Shown: one piece after another, positions 23,501-35,820 of the stretch
How the letters are laid out: each line of letters starts with the position of its first letter
Position numbering within the stretch: position 1 is the first letter of the stretch
From: Diplodia intermedia
Taxonomy: Eukaryota > Ascomycota > Dothideomycetes > Botryosphaeriales > Botryosphaeriaceae
Length of the DNA stretch: 64,000 bases
NCBI GenBank assembly: GCA_021495925.1
Contig: JAKEKT010000082.1
Location: 62,001-126,000, forward strand
Direction: 5' to 3'
Notes under the pieces: model-generated
What the model was told of the DNA's origin: nothing
Seen by the model: only the letters and a program-made list of their open reading frames with translations
The model's database searches: none
Position numbers and translations under genes: made by a program

Positions 23501-24882
23501 CTTGGTGACGATCCATCAGCCCTCGGCCCAGCTCTTCGCCCAATTCGACACACTGCTCCTGTTGGCCAAGGGCGGCAAGACGGTTTACTTTGGCGAAATC
23601 GGAGACAACGCAACCACCATCAAGGAGTATTTCGGCCGCTACGGTGCGCCTTGCCCGCCTGAAGCCAACCCTGCCGAGCACATGATCGACGTGGTGTCTG
23701 GCCAGCTCTCACAAGGTCGCGACTGGAACAAGGTGTGGCTGGAGTCGCCCGAGCACGAAAAGACGACGAGAGAGCTGGATTCCATGATCGCCGAGGCGGC
23801 GTCCAAGCCGCCGGGCACGGTCGACGACGGGCACGAATTCGCGGCGCCCATGTGGGAGCAGGTCAAGCTGGTGACGCACCGGATGAACGTGTCGCTGTAC
23901 CGCAACGTCGACTACGTCAACAACAAGTTCGCGCTGCACATCGGGTCGGCGCTGTTCAACGGCTTCTCGTTCTGGATGATCGGCAACCGGGTCAGCGACC
24001 TGCAGCTCAAGCTCTTCACCATCTTCAACTTCATCTTCGTCGCGCCCGGCGTCATCGCCCAGCTGCAGCCGCTCTTCATCGACCGCCGCGACATCTACGA
24101 GGCGCGCGAGAAGAAGAGCAAGATGTACCACTGGGCGCCCTTCGTCACCGGCCTCATCATATCCGAGGTCCCCTACCTCATCGTCTGCGGCGTCTCGTAC
24201 TTTGTCTGCTGGTACTACACGTGCGGCTTCCCCAACGCGTCGCAGTACGCCGGCGGCACCTTCTTCGTCATGCTCATGTACGAGTTCGTCTACACCGGCA
24301 TCGGCCAGATGATCGCCGCCTACGCCCCCAACGCCGTCTTCGCCTCGCTCGCCAACCCCGTCGTCATCGGCACGCTCGTGTCCTTCTGCGGCGTCCTGGT
24401 GCCGTACGAGCAGATCCAGGAGTTCTGGAGATACTGGTGAGTAGCAGCAGCAGTCCCATCCTTCCCTCCCCAACCCAAACAGTTTCGCTAACACACCGAT
24501 TTCCAGGATCTACTGGCTCAACCCCTTCAACTACCTCATGGGCTCGCTCCTCACCTTCACGACGTGGGAGGCGGACGTGCAGTGCTCGACGCGCGAGTTC
24601 GCCGTCTTCGACCCGCCCGCCAACCAGACGTGCGGCGACTACCTCGCCGCGTACCAGCAGGGCATGGGCGCGCGCTCGCACCTGGTCAACCCCGCCGCCA
24701 CCGACGGCTGCCAGGTGTGCCAGTACCGCTCCGGCGCCGACTACCTGCACACCATCAACATCAAGGAGTACTACTACGGCTGGCGCGACGCCGCCCTCGT
24801 CTGCGTCTTCGCCCTCAGCAGCTACGGCTTGGTGTACGGGTTGATGAAGTTGAGGACCAAGGCGACGAAGAAGGCGGAGTAG
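20502..24882 (+). CDS. PDR-type (ABCG) multidrug efflux transporter, Snq2-like
   Basis: Exons 20502-24436 and 24507-24882; the 70-nt intron has GTGAGT, branch GCTAAC and TTCCAG. 1436 residues, the usual length of full-size pleiotropic drug resistance pumps, in order NBD1-TMD1-NBD2-TMD2. NBD1 has the degenerate Walker A GRPGAGCTS (148-156), signature VSGGERKRVS and a degenerate Walker B ending CWDNSTRGLD. NBD2 has the standard GSSGAGKTTLL (about 842-852), a weak signature LSVEQRKRLTIG and ILIFLDEPTSGLD. The asymmetric degeneracy is normal for fungal PDR pumps. It sits in the plasma membrane and exports hydrophobic compounds such as azoles or plant toxins. The start CAACATGG is well placed. Codon use becomes more GC-rich in the last third. 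Confidence 0.96.
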
Positions 24883-27800
24883 AGATTGAGGGTCGGATGA
24901 GACGTTTTGCTTTGTTTTTTTACTGTTGGTAATTATAGAGGAAGGGACCGCGTGTAATTTGTCTTTTTTTTACGAGTGGCTGCCATGTAAAAATGGGGGG
25001 GGGTCTCCTTCGTGGTGGCGGCGGTGGTGGATTACTTATATTCTTCCTTTCTTTTTATTCCCCCTTCTGCTTACCAAAGTTTTGACCGAAAAATGTCAGC
25101 GAGTGCGGCTTGTGGTGGTCTTTCTTTCCTTTTTTTTCACGCATGATAGATGGGATGGGTCGGATGGCCGGACTCAAGCGTTTTTATTGGTGGATGTACA
25201 GATGAAGAAGATACAAATCGCCGGCAACGGGCGCTCTCGGGTAGACACCGAGAAGACAAATCATTAGAGTATGAATGTGGAATTAAGCTTACGCGAGTCT
25301 CTGTTGCTTTTGTGCTGTGAAACTGGGCAGATGAGGATGGTACATGGCGATATCCGCTTCAGTGTTTGGTGGCATCTTTCCAAGTCAAGCCGTGCAGCTG
25401 GTTATGGCCGCGGAGCCAGCGTACGCATGTGTTTCTGTTACTTGACTTGACTGCTTCATAAGACGGGATTGATGTGTCCTGGCTTGCCAAATTGCCCGTT
25501 TCACGCCCCACGTTGTTGTTCGAAGGAAGTTGTTTTGGGGGGGGGGGGGGTGGAGTCGGATGGTGTTGTTGTTGGTGGTGGTCGGCTTGTTGGTTTCGAT
25601 GGGTTGGGGGGGGTCTTTTCGCTCTCGACCACCCACACCGCGGAAGGTAGGAGATCCAAACCAACCCCCTGTCCGTCCGGCCATCCTCTCCCGCTCCCTC
25701 CCTCCATCCCTCCCGGACAAAAAAAAGAAAAAAGAAAAGAAAAGAAAAGGCCACTCCGCCCACTCACTCACACCCCACACACACAGCAGCATAACCCACG
25801 ACGAGTCAACCAACTCACGACCGTCTCAGTCATCTATCCTCCCCGCCCGCGCCGCGCCGCCCCACTCCACGCCTTGCCTTCCCCCTTTTCCCATCAGCCA
25901 GACAGACACACCGACTGACCAAAAATCCCTCGCCGCCCGCCGCCCGCCGCCCGCCGCTCGCCACGGACGGACCCGCCGCCCCCCCTCTCCCCCCTCTCCC
26001 CCTTTCCCCTCCCCGTCCACGCGTCCGACCCCGTATTCGGCGCCGGAGATATCCTCGTTTCTCCCTCCCTCCGCGCCGCCGCCGTCACCGTCACCGCCGT
26101 CACCGCCAACTTCCGCTTAATTCCGGGAGGGGGGGGGGGGGGTGGGGGAGATGCCACGTGCGGGCCGGCTGGGGGCGGAGATGAGGATGTGAGTGAGGGA
26201 CGGTGGTGGGGCGGTGAGGATGGAGATGGAGATTGCGGTGATTATGGACGGAGCGCTGCTTGCTTAACGCCGGGTCGGTTTGTAAGGTGGGTGGGTGGGG
26301 TTGGGGTGGGTTGGGTTGAGCGATTGGTTTTGGGGGGGACTCGGGAGGGCGGGCGGGCTTGTGTGTAGGTTTGGTCTGGGCTGGACTCTGCTTTCCGCGG
26401 ATTGCCGGGTGTGTGTGTATGTGTTTGTGTGCGTGTGCTGCTCTCCTTTCTTCTTTGCGTGCTTGACGCGGGTAGGGGGCGGTGGGGAGATAAGGCTGGA
26501 TATGTCTCACTTCGGGATGCTGTGGCATTTGGGCATCGAGAGGGGACAGCAGGTATGAGTGGGGAATGCAGTAGCACTTGAGCACGTGCTCGGAGCGGGT
26601 GTTAGCGGAGTGCTCCGTGTTCATGTGTGAGATGGATATCTGGGACTGTTTAAATAGAGCCCTGTCGGCGGCCACATCTGGTTTGGACTCCCCAACGGCC
26701 ATTTCTCCCGAGATGGGTCATTTCCAACGATGTTATAGACAGCTTCCTGTCCTGCGTTGTTCGCTTCCGCTGATTTAGGGGTTTCTGAACACCTCCCCGG
26801 AGCTCCGTGCATGGCAAAGTCAACTCAAGCTCAACTCAAGGTTATTCTCATCAGCAGCGGTAGTCTTTTCCGCACACCAGCATCATTGAGCAACGCAGAA
26901 ACGCATTACTGGACAGAAATTATAAGTTTCTGTCCGGACCGAATCGTGACGCCAGCGATGTGCACGGTCAGTCCAGCATCGCTTGAGCACGTGGTCTCGG
27001 GGGCGAGGAAGTGGATTAGTGATGCTGGCTCGGCCTCGGGCGTGCGAGTTGTCTTCACGTGCAACGGAGGGCGGGGGACTGCTTGCGTTTGGCAGAGAAT
27101 GTGGGGAAGTACCGTGCGAGAGATGAGGGTGTCCATGTTCATGCTGGGTGGAAGAAGACTTCGTAGACTACTACAGTGCGGGCTTGTTCGTGGAGGAGAG
27201 CGATACTGGGTTGTGGGCACATTACAATGGCAGCTGTTTATGTGCTTTTGAATTCATGCGGTTGGCGTCAGATCGTGTATGTTGTTGCACTGTTGACGTA
27301 AAGTGATGGAGTCAACTGGTGTCTACGAATGACGACTACTTCTCTCCGGGCAAGATCCATCTTCATGATTGAAGTCCGAGCATTTATAGCTACAGCTGAA
27401 CTCCTCGGTGGTGCAAAGCGGCCCAGCACCCTCTCTCATCCGCTCAATAGCAACGAAATCGATGGCTTCCACAGATTCAGTACGGGCGAATCGTCTACAA
27501 ATTGTTGAGCTTTTGAGTCGCAGTTGAATGTTGAGGAGCTCATACTCATGGTACGTGCTCAACATCGATTCCAGACTAAGCGAAATCCTACAAAGTCCGG
27601 GTAGGAAGCCGCAGGCGAGGTCGATACGGAGTTATCAACCGATCGACTTTGCATTGTAGAGAGAAAGAAGCATGTGTGGATAAGGTTCATCATTGGTGGA
27701 AGCTCCATTCAGCATAAGGTTTGTGGATCGGCGTCTCTGCTGGAACGTCATCATTATTTCTTCGGGTAAATCCTGGACTATTGAGGCCAAATGTAGTGGT

Positions 27801-27980
27801 GGGTTGCTTATACTGAACCTCATGCCAAGCTCCGGCTATGCCGTAGGATTTGGCCCCCACATCGCATGACCAACCGTATTGCCACTCCAAGGCATGCCAA
27901 CATCCATCGAGGCTTCTGCTTCACAGCTGGCTCATCGCATGGGTGCCTCATTGTGTCTACCCCTCTCCCATGTCCGAATT
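24883..27980. other. Long intergenic region, no supported gene
   Basis: About 3.1 kb, including the ABC transporter's T-rich 3' flank. It contains G-runs at about 25540-25551 and 26129-26142 and a long CT-/CA-rich stretch (25640-26100). Open frames are low-complexity and shown on both strands, so I take none as a gene. An unrecognised short or non-coding transcript cannot be excluded. Confidence 0.45.
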
Positions 27981-30409
27981 TCATACCCTAATCTCAGGTA
28001 GCGGTGGTAGCCCCGCTTTCGCTGCGGCATCCCTGTACGCGTTCTACATGTAAGGGTCGGGGTGAAGCCCCATTCGTTAGCATCAAGACTGACATATTGA
28101 CATTCTCGGTTGAGAGTACAACAGGTCCGATCTGAAGAAAGCATGCTTGGGCAGAAACTGGCCAGGTACACAAGCAGAGAAGGGCGGGACAAGGCGGGGC
28201 AACCACTTACATAGCTGTCCAAGCGCATATCGTCCGGAACCATGCTCGGCGTCGTGGGGCCCTGGTCCTCGAAGTTGAAGATGGCGGCGGATAGAGGGTT
28301 GTAGTTATCCCAGTGAGGGACATCCGGGACTGCAATGCCTCGTTAGCGAAGAAGCCATGGCTTTGCAGGAAGCTCCATACTCCCGTGACTGTTCGGATCA
28401 AGGTCACAGGCAAACGCTATCCACCTGTCGCCACAAAGCAGTCAGCCCACCATCCACTTCCTCCACCCCCGCTCCTCGAACCAAAAAACTCACATCGACT
28501 GCACCAAGCCCGCTAACCGCCTATCCCGCTCCCCGGCATCACCCCAGCCATACACATCCCCAAACACCGACCCCAGCTCCGCCGCATGCAGCACGCCCGC
28601 GCGAATCTTGTTCGCCGCCGGCACACCGGGCGGGAACCCGTAAAACCTCTCATCAAACGTGCTCAGCGGCGGCCTCTGCGACCAGCGGTAGCCCCACGTC
28701 TTCGCCCCCGTTTCCTCCTGCGTAGCGGCACTGCTGTTGGCGGCAGAACGCTTGACGCCGGTGGTGCGGTTCAGCGCGTCCGCGCCCGCGGCGTGCCGGG
28801 CCAGGTTCACGCGCCGCGGGATGTCCTGCACGGCGTCGCCGAGGACGGCTTCGCCGACGTAGTAGCTGTCGGGGGCGGTGGGGTCGGCGGCGTGGCCGCG
28901 CCCGTTTTGGGCGGCGGTGTGGTTGTAGTAGGTGGAGAGGACGGGGCGGGCGAGGGCGAGGTTGGTGGTGCGGAGGTTCTCTTTTGAGCGGGGCGGGAAA
29001 AAGAGGCGGGTTAATTTGTTGGGTGGTTGGCTGGATGGATGGATGGATGGATGGATGGCGGGATGGGACGACTTACTCGCGACGACTTGGGCCAGGTAGG
29101 TCTCGTTGGTGGCCAGGCCGGTGGGCACGAGCCCGTACAAGCTGCCCTCGTTCAAAACGTCTCCGATGATCTGGAACGCACGCACGCTCTCACGTTAGCC
29201 CTGATCGAACCCCGTCGAGACGACCTCCCATCACCACCGCAGAAAAAGCACCGACTCACTCACCATCGGAATCTGCGCCGCCGCCTCGTCCCAGTAGTCC
29301 TCGCCCCCAACCCACTCCCCATCCACGCCGAACCCGACCGGCAACTGCACAAACGCGTCCAACGTATTATACAGCGCGCTGCGGGCATCGAACCACACCT
29401 CCATCAACCTCTCCGCCCCCACCCCCCTCAAACACTTCAACGCCGCCTCATCCCCCTCCCAGACCCCCGCACACCCCAACGCCTCCAAACTCCCCTCCAG
29501 AAACGCATCCCCCATCCGCGGCTCCACCCCCCTCAACGCCAGACTCCCGGGCCCCCCACTCTCCAGGATCGCGGCGCGAAACAACGCACCCCCGTCACCA
29601 TCACCGTAATACCCCTCATACCGCACCTGCATCCACGCATCAAACGCCCCCGCGCTCTGCCCAAACACCGTCACGCGCGCGGGGTCCCCGCCAAAGGCGC
29701 GCACGTGGTCGCGCACCCACGCCAGCGCCAGCCGCTGGTCCTTTAGCCCGAGGTTGAGGAGGTTGCGTCGCGCGAACAGAGTGTTGGCGAGGAAGCCGAG
29801 CGCGCCGGTGCGGTAGTTGAGGGTGATGGTGAGCACGGGCGTCGCGGGCGCCGCGCGGGTGGTGGTGGTGCGGTTGGGGGTTGTGGGGGGTAGCGCGCCG
29901 AGGGAGTGCAGGACGAGGTTCGCGGCGGTGTAGTGGCGCGATTGGCCGCCGATGTTGGCGCCGCCGTAGATGTAGACGAGGACGGGGAGGAGGGGGGAGG
30001 GGGGTTCGTTGGCGTTGGTGTCCGTCGTGGTGTTGGACGAGGTGGCGGAGGACGTGTTGCTGGGAACCATGGACGCAGGCCGGAAGATGTTCAGCGTCAG
30101 GCAGTCCTCGCTCAGCCCGTTGTCGGCCTCGAAGCCGGCGTCCTGCAGGCACGCCGGCCCGTAGCGCGTCGCGTCGACGTGCTGCGCCGCGTCGCCCGAC
30201 GCGTACGGCACCGGCGCGGCGAAGCGCAGCGCGCCCACCGGCGGCTCCGCGTACCGGATCCCGAGGAATTGCTCGACGCCGCCGATGCTGGTGTCCGGGT
30301 GGTAGATGCCCTGCGGGGTGGAGACGGTGGAGGGGGATTGGCACAGCGCCCGTGGGGCGATGAGCAGGAGGAGCTGCGATGTGAAGACGGGCATGGCGAT
30401 GCCGAACAT
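27981..30409 (-). CDS. Secreted type-B carboxylesterase/lipase
   Basis: Six exons: 30409-29264, 29170-29077, 28980-28494, 28424-28381, 28329-28211 and 28043-27981, 650 residues. All phases agree. The first residues form a signal peptide (VFTSQLLLLIAPRALCQS). Alpha/beta-hydrolase type-B marks follow: GIRYAEPPVGALRF, EDCLTLNIFRP, and the nucleophile elbow VFGQSAGAF with Ser near residue 252. The histidine of the triad is probably in DPNSHG, coded by the 44-nt exon 4. It would hydrolyse esters outside the cell. Two long in-frame insertions (Thr/Asn-rich after EDCLTLNIFRP, and before the last third) make it longer than the usual 530-580 residues. Intron 2 carries an ATCC repeat. The last intron (167 nt) and tiny exons 4 and 6 are the least certain parts. 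Confidence 0.85.
29032..29058 (-). repeat. (CCAT)n repeat in carboxylesterase intron 2
   Basis: GGAT units on the plus strand, CCAT on the transcribed strand, inside intron 29076-28981. It is preceded on the sense strand by CCCGCC. Similar sense-strand tracts occur in introns at 44601 and 57701. Confidence 0.9.
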
Positions 30410-31941
30410 GGTGGCGCTGAGGTGGGGAATGGCGGCGGCGGTGGTTCCTGCATCGGGGATCTGGGGCGGGGGTGGAGGGGTATTAAGTTGTCCATGGATG
30501 CGGGTTGATGGCGGTGTGGTTGGCTGCACGCTTTGTCTAGCCTTCAGCTCTATGGTTGGCGGGCATGTCTTTTCCATGGTACACGACGGGATCTGCGCAG
30601 CAGCATCATGTTCCGCGTGGACGGCGGGATATGTCAGCGCGCATTGTTATTTGGGGGAGGTGCAGATGCATCCTGCCGCCGGATATGCAGATGCATGCAG
30701 AATCCCTGGCTGTCTCGATAGTGGTCAGAAGGCTCGCGGCACAGTACTGCGATGGCATAGTCTCTAGGAGCGGCGACCAGGGCATGATGATGGTTGCTAG
30801 TGTCGTGTTGATGTGAACGGAGTTGGGCCAATGTGTGGGGAAAATAGCAACACACATCTCCCACATATCGGTCGATCATCCGAGCACGGGAAGAGCTCAT
30901 GCCTCGAGACACTGATGACGGCGGCAATGATTCTGATGGATATGTCGCCGGATGATGTCTAGAGTGCTTGACGCGATGGCTCGGAACCGTACAATGCCGA
31001 CAGAGTCAGTACCAGGTACGCAGCTATATGGAGAATGCGGCTGGCTCCCCACCCTTGGTTCGAGGAATGTAACACATGAAGTGGCCCCTGCGGCTCAAGA
31101 AAAATATGTTTGTGTAACGTCGGGTGGCACGGCGGAGCTGAAGCGTTGCGTTTGACAGCGGCTGCAGACATGTCTTCCAGCCTTTGATGCACGTAGCTTG
31201 ACGCAGGTGGCAGAGTCGGGTTCCCAGCTGAATGTCCGGAGCGGTGCTACCGACTTAGTGTGGTCTGATGACTCCCAAGGGATGAAAAGGGAACGGAGTG
31301 ATATGCGTGCTAGGTCCGACCGTGTCTTGGCATATTACATCAGGTCGTGTGGACGTGGAGGAGGGTGGTAATCGACCAATCAGAAGGCCGCATCTTTCAG
31401 CCGCACGTGTTGTGAGCGAAGTTTGTTTCCGCATTTGGTGTACAGCCATGCCAGGCGCTCGGATGTGGTAGTCGTTCATGCCCGAAATAAGAGCAAAGTC
31501 GAGCATAGCTACTCATGGCATCGTGACGAGTGTGTCCGAATTCTACGATATCAACTATCGATCATCGAATTTCAGAGATTGCAGAAGGCACGCGAAGACG
31601 GATCTTGACGTGCATGATCGGAAATGTGAGTCGAGGCAAAGAGGAAGTCGGTAGTTGACTGAGAACCACGATTGTTGTAGATTGAACCAGAAAAATCAAA
31701 GGATTGACAAGCCCGAGAGAAGAGATACAGGGCGGTGTCAAGCATGCATGTGTTGTCAGCCGGCCATGCAACTCGTGCAGATGCACCGTGTCACAGCATC
31801 ACAGCATCGACGATGCAAGCCGCGGGCCGTGGAGAGAACCATCCAGCGGCAAAAACGATAAATCGACACTGCAATTTGCCATTCAGAGGGTTTTGAGGAA
31901 ATCTGGAGGGACAGACAAGACAAAGTAGACAACGAAACAAC
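30410..31941. other. Intergenic, no supported gene
   Basis: About 1.5 kb upstream of the carboxylesterase and downstream of the SDR. Many short frames on both strands, none with a recognisable product. Confidence 0.5.
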
Positions 31942-33116
31942 TCAACGCTTTGAGTCCGCGCCTATTCCTGCCTTGCCTACATCATCTCGGAGCTTCTCCT
32001 GAATCCAGTTCGGCAATCCCCTGATGCCCGAAAGGAAGCTGAAGGTTTTTGGCAATATCACTTGATTGCCACGGCAAGCAAAGATCTGGTCCACGATGGC
32101 ATTGCCTACGTATTCCGGCGTCATGAGCGGACCCTGCTGACGCTCAATCTCTTTGGCACTGTCGGCGATGAGAGCGGTCCTAGTCCAGCCGGGATGGACG
32201 ACGGTGGTGTGCACGTTGGGTGCCTTGTGCCGGTGGCGAAGCTCTAGTGTGAGGCCTGTGACGAAGCCGTCAGTCGCAACGGTGATGCAAGGGGGTGTGA
32301 TGCAGGAGCGTACCCTCGTGGAAGGCAAGCGCACCGGACTTTGTGACGGCGTAGTCGGTGATGCCCGGCACCGTCATGAAGCTGGCCATGCTGGCAACGG
32401 TGACGACATGGCCCTTGTCGTGCTTGATCATATCGGGCAGGAAAGCTTGGCACGTGTGCCAGTGAGAGAGGAGGTTGACGCCGAAGATTTTGGTAAGCTG
32501 TGCAGGGGTGGTGTCGAGAATGGTGTGGGTGGAACCGATGCCGGCGTTGTTGATCAAGATGGAAGGCTGACCAAGGGAGGACTTGATCTGGTCTGCTGCC
32601 TGGGTGACGGCATCCGGGTCGGTGATGTCGCAGCTTTGAAAGAAGATGTTTGCTGGACTCGGTTAGTTGGACTACGAGAGAGAAAGACCGCAGGAACATG
32701 CCATGTTCGAGTCGTGTGGGCAGGGGCTGGACATCCAAAACGGCGACCTTGAGGCCGCGCTGGATGAGGCCATTGACGACAACCTCGCCGATGCCGCCGC
32801 AGCCGCCGGTCACGACAGCAATTTCGTTGGACCAAGACCAGCGATGGGCATCACTCCGGATGCTCCAGCCATTGGTTGCGAGGGAATTGAGCCAGGAATT
32901 GAGGCGGCCGGCCAAGCCGAGGGCAAGCAGCCATTTCAACGAAGACACGATGCGGGGGAGAGGAGCAAGGCTGGCGAGGCGGCGTATGATTGGCTCCTTG
33001 ACATGGTCCGGGGCTCTGGTGAGCAGCAGGAGCAGCGGTCCCGTGAACAGCGGGTTCGCGAGAGCACCCGCGACGGGAGCAGTGAGGTTGACGATAGCTC
33101 GGGCGGGTTTGGACAT
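31942..33116 (-). CDS. Membrane-anchored short-chain dehydrogenase (SDR)
   Basis: Three exons: 33116-32702, 32652-32314 and 32255-31942, 355 residues. The N-terminal 100 residues include a hydrophobic stretch (LANPLFTGPLLLLLT) that may anchor it to the ER or lipid droplets, as in 17-beta-HSD11/RDH-like SDRs. The cofactor motif TGGCGGIG is at 103-110, then NNAG, a serine in VASMAS and the catalytic DYAVTK. It would use NAD(P)(H) to interconvert an alcohol and a ketone or aldehyde on a lipid. Intron 1 (32701-32653) must start with GC (GCATGT) to keep frame and restore EH-A-NIFF; the nearby GT does not. Intron 2 is ordinary, with branch GACTGACG. Divergent from the LETM1-type gene, with 328 bp between starts. 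Confidence 0.88.
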
Positions 33117-33444
33117 GGCGATGGTGCCGTACGCAACGAGGACGTCGGGCGGGTTATGTAGATCCAATGCAAGAGTAAGCCAGCAGCGCGGATCAAGATC
33201 TGGAGCCGAGGCAAGCCAGCTGATCGTCGCCGCAAGCCCCTCACATAAGCTCTGACCCTCGCCATGATGATCCCCAATCCGGGGTTGGATGCGAATGGCA
33301 GAAACGACGGGAAGGAGTGGTGGTGACGTCGGCGAGGAAGGCGCGGTGCAGCTGGGCCGCGGCAACATTTCCCTCGCGCGCGTCACGGCCAGAGAATTTC
33401 CAACCCCAACCACTCCCGCGGCACCACGCCCGCTGATCTATGCC
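33117..33444. promoter_or_regulatory. Bidirectional promoter, SDR / LETM1-type gene
   Basis: 328 bp between two divergent start codons. It stays open in the LETM1 frame, so an earlier start there (33289) cannot be ruled out. No clear TATA box. Confidence 0.5.
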
Positions 33445-34494
33445 ATGATCCCCCGCATGGCCAGCGTGCGCCCGGTCCCGTCGCGCTTCGTCCTCACGCC
33501 GTTCCAACGCGCCTGCCGCCGCGCCTCGAGCCTGCCGACCGTCCAGCCCTTTCGCTACGTACAAAAGGCCAATGCCCCCAGCACCACGCTGCCTGCCGAC
33601 CTCGACGTCCCCGCTCGCCGCCCCGACCAGAACCTCCTCAGCTATGGCTACCACTCCGGCAAGGCCTACTGGCAATTCTACAAGCAGGGCGTGAAGAATG
33701 TCTGGAACAATCGCAAGGAGGCCAACGAGGTCAGGCAGCGCCACAAGAACAACAAGTCGGCCGCGCTTGGCCACGACATGGACGCTTCCCGCCTGTCCTT
33801 CACGCGCCGCGAGTACCAGCTGCTGCGTCGCTCCAAGCACGACATGCGCCGCGTGCCCGCCTTCGCGCTTCTGCTCATGGTGTTTGGCGAGTGGCTGCCG
33901 GTCTTTGTCATCTTCGTCAACGCCATTGTCCCGCTGCCGTGCCGCATCCCGCGCCAGATCGAGAGGTCGGAGCGCAACCGCGAGGCCCAGCGCCTCCAGG
34001 GCCGCGCCCTGCTGTTTGACGCCCAACAAGGCCAGGGCCTGCGCAGCCAACATGTGCCGCCGCACGACAAGCAGCTGAGGGCGCTGGACACGCTGGAGAT
34101 CAACCTCGCCACCGCCGCCAAGAACCTGCTCGAGCACAACAAGACGTCGCTGCCTCTGTACCTGAACCATGCTTTTGCCAACTTCAACCTGCGCTCTCCC
34201 CTGTGGGACCGGACAGGTGCCTATGCAGTCGTGCCCTGGTTGTTGTGGAAGATCAAGCTGAGGAGCCATTTGACATACATGGTGGTCGACGACGCGCTGT
34301 TGCTGCGCGATGGCGGTGTCGGAGCCTTGCACCACAAGAATGTGTTTGAGGCGTGCACCGAGCGCGGCATCAACGTCGTCAAGGAGGACGGACAGTTCAG
34401 AAGGGACGGCGAATTGAGGGCCGACTTGGAGAAGTGGCTGAAGGAGAAGAGGTCCAGGGCGTGGTTGGAGCTGTTCGTACAAAAGAAAACGTAG
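33445..34494 (+). CDS. LETM1-domain mitochondrial inner-membrane protein
   Basis: Single exon, 349 residues from the ATG at 33445 (MIPRMASVRPVPSRFVLTPF..), which begins an arginine-rich presequence for import into mitochondria. A central segment, LRRSKHDMRRVPAFALLLMVFGEWLP and VFVIFVNAIVPLPCRIP, is the membrane-spanning core of LETM1/Mdm38 proteins, followed by their ribosome-binding-like helical region with charged repeats. LETM1 proteins keep mitochondrial K+/H+ exchange and volume and help insert mitochondrially made proteins. The protein is shorter than Mdm38 (about 570) and closer to the short LETM1-like group. The frame is open 52 codons further upstream, but that part looks like leader sequence. 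Confidence 0.82.
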   Translation: MIPRMASVRPVPSRFVLTPFQRACRRASSLPTVQPFRYVQKANAPSTTLPADLDVPARRPDQNLLSYGYHSGKAYWQFYKQGVKNVWNNRKEANEVRQRHKNNKSAALGHDMDASRLSFTRREYQLLRRSKHDMRRVPAFALLLMVFGEWLPVFVIFVNAIVPLPCRIPRQIERSERNREAQRLQGRALLFDAQQGQGLRSQHVPPHDKQLRALDTLEINLATAAKNLLEHNKTSLPLYLNHAFANFNLRSPLWDRTGAYAVVPWLLWKIKLRSHLTYMVVDDALLLRDGGVGALHHKNVFEACTERGINVVKEDGQFRRDGELRADLEKWLKEKRSRAWLELFVQKKT

Positions 34495-34802
34495 TTTTGT
34501 TCCAGAAGCGATTGTACTTTATTCGGCCTTTGATCTCCACCCATGTACAAATGTATTATGAATGTACCCATGTATTACGAATATATTGGATTTGTACATC
34601 GGCCGGGGAAAGCGTGCGCAGAAACGGCGTTGAGATGGGCGGTCGCGTATGCCTTGGGGTTCAGGCCGTATCACGTGCCGCCCACTCGGGCTCGCGACGG
34701 GACGACGAAAATGCGAGAGGTTTGTGGCTCCCCAAAACCTCCAGCCAGCACCCCTCCAAATTCTTCCACTTCGGCCCCGCTGCCCACCACCATCCGCACA
34801 TC
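34495..34802. other. Short intergenic region before the eIF3k gene
   Basis: 308 bp. It holds direct repeats around ATGTATTA(T/C)GAAT at 34551-34581 in the LETM1-type 3' flank, and the eIF3k promoter. No gene. Confidence 0.5.
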
Positions 34803-35820
34803 ATGGGCGTCCCCTTCGACTTCGCGCCGGAAAGGCCGGAACACATCGACCAGATCCTCAACGGCCTGGATCGCTACAACCCCGAGACCACCGCCGTCTT
34901 CCAGGACTATGTCATGGGCCAGTGCGAGAGCCAGACGTACGACTGCTACGCCAACCTGGCTCTGCTGAAGCTGTACGTTGCCGCCCTGCCTCCAACCGTC
35001 GGTCGCGCCTTTGCCTCTGTTGCAATGATGATCCAATACCACACGTTTCCTATTACCTGAGGGCATCGGAGAATGAACCCTCCCGCCCACTGAAGCGGAA
35101 TTATTAGCTCTATCTGACAGCGCAATCCACCCACCTGTGCACTCTGCCCGCTCCCCCAAGCACCGCTGACACCAGGCCTGCGCGCCGACACAGCTACCAG
35201 TTCAACCCGCACCTCGCGCGCGACGAGACCATCACCAACATCCTGGTCAAGTCGCTGACCGTGTTCCCGTCGCCCGACTTCTCGCTGTGCCTGTCGCTGC
35301 TGCCGCCGCACATCCTGGCGCCGCTGTCGACGTCGGCGTCCAACCCGGCGGCGGGCGACCCCGCGCTCAGCGAGGCGGTGCAGAAGCTCAACGTGCTGAA
35401 CAACCTGCTGGCCCTGGCCGACTACGCCGGCTTCTGGGCCGCCCTCGACAGCGACGACCTGTACGCCGACCTGATCGCCGACGTCTCGGGCTTCGAGGAG
35501 CTCATGTGCGTCCGCATCGCCGTCACCGTCTCCCAGGCCGTGCGCGAGATCGAGCGCCCCATCCTCGAGTCGTGGCTGAACAAGCGCGGCAACGAGTTCG
35601 AGCACTTTGTCGGCGACGTGTGCGGCTGGGCCATCGACGGCGACAACATCAAGGTGCCGCTGAACAAGGAGAACGAGGCCAAGGGCACCGTCGTGAGGGA
35701 GAACGTCAAGTTCGACCGTAAGTTTTGCAGAATTTTCGCCGTGGTGGGAGCGTTCGCTAACGGGCTTTCGTTGCAGAATTCTCGAGGTTGATCAAGCGCG
35801 CCTACGAGCAGCCCGCGTAG
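34803..35820 (+). CDS. eif3k: Translation initiation factor eIF3 subunit K
   Basis: Exons 34803-34972, 35194-35717 and 35777-35820, 245 residues. Junctions restore LLKL-YQFNP and VKFD-QFSRLIKRAYEQPA. The sequence follows eIF3k throughout: RPEHIDQILNGLDRYNPE, YDCYANLALLKLYQFNP, a PCI/CSN8-like helical body, then a winged-helix end with WLNKRGNEFEHFV. It joins the eIF3 complex on the 40S ribosomal subunit in the cytoplasm; the subunit is not essential in many fungi. Intron 1 is unusually long for this window (221 nt), with a good branch site GCTGAC near its end. Same strand as the LETM1-type gene and convergent with Tsr4. Confidence 0.93.

Noticed and set aside
25530..26120. 196-codon Pro/Ser-rich plus-strand frame
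   Set aside because: Built from simple CT-rich sequence and homopolymers; no domain, no splice structure.
26100..26702. 200-codon minus-strand frame
   Set aside because: Low-complexity His/Pro sequence over a G-run; no support as a gene.
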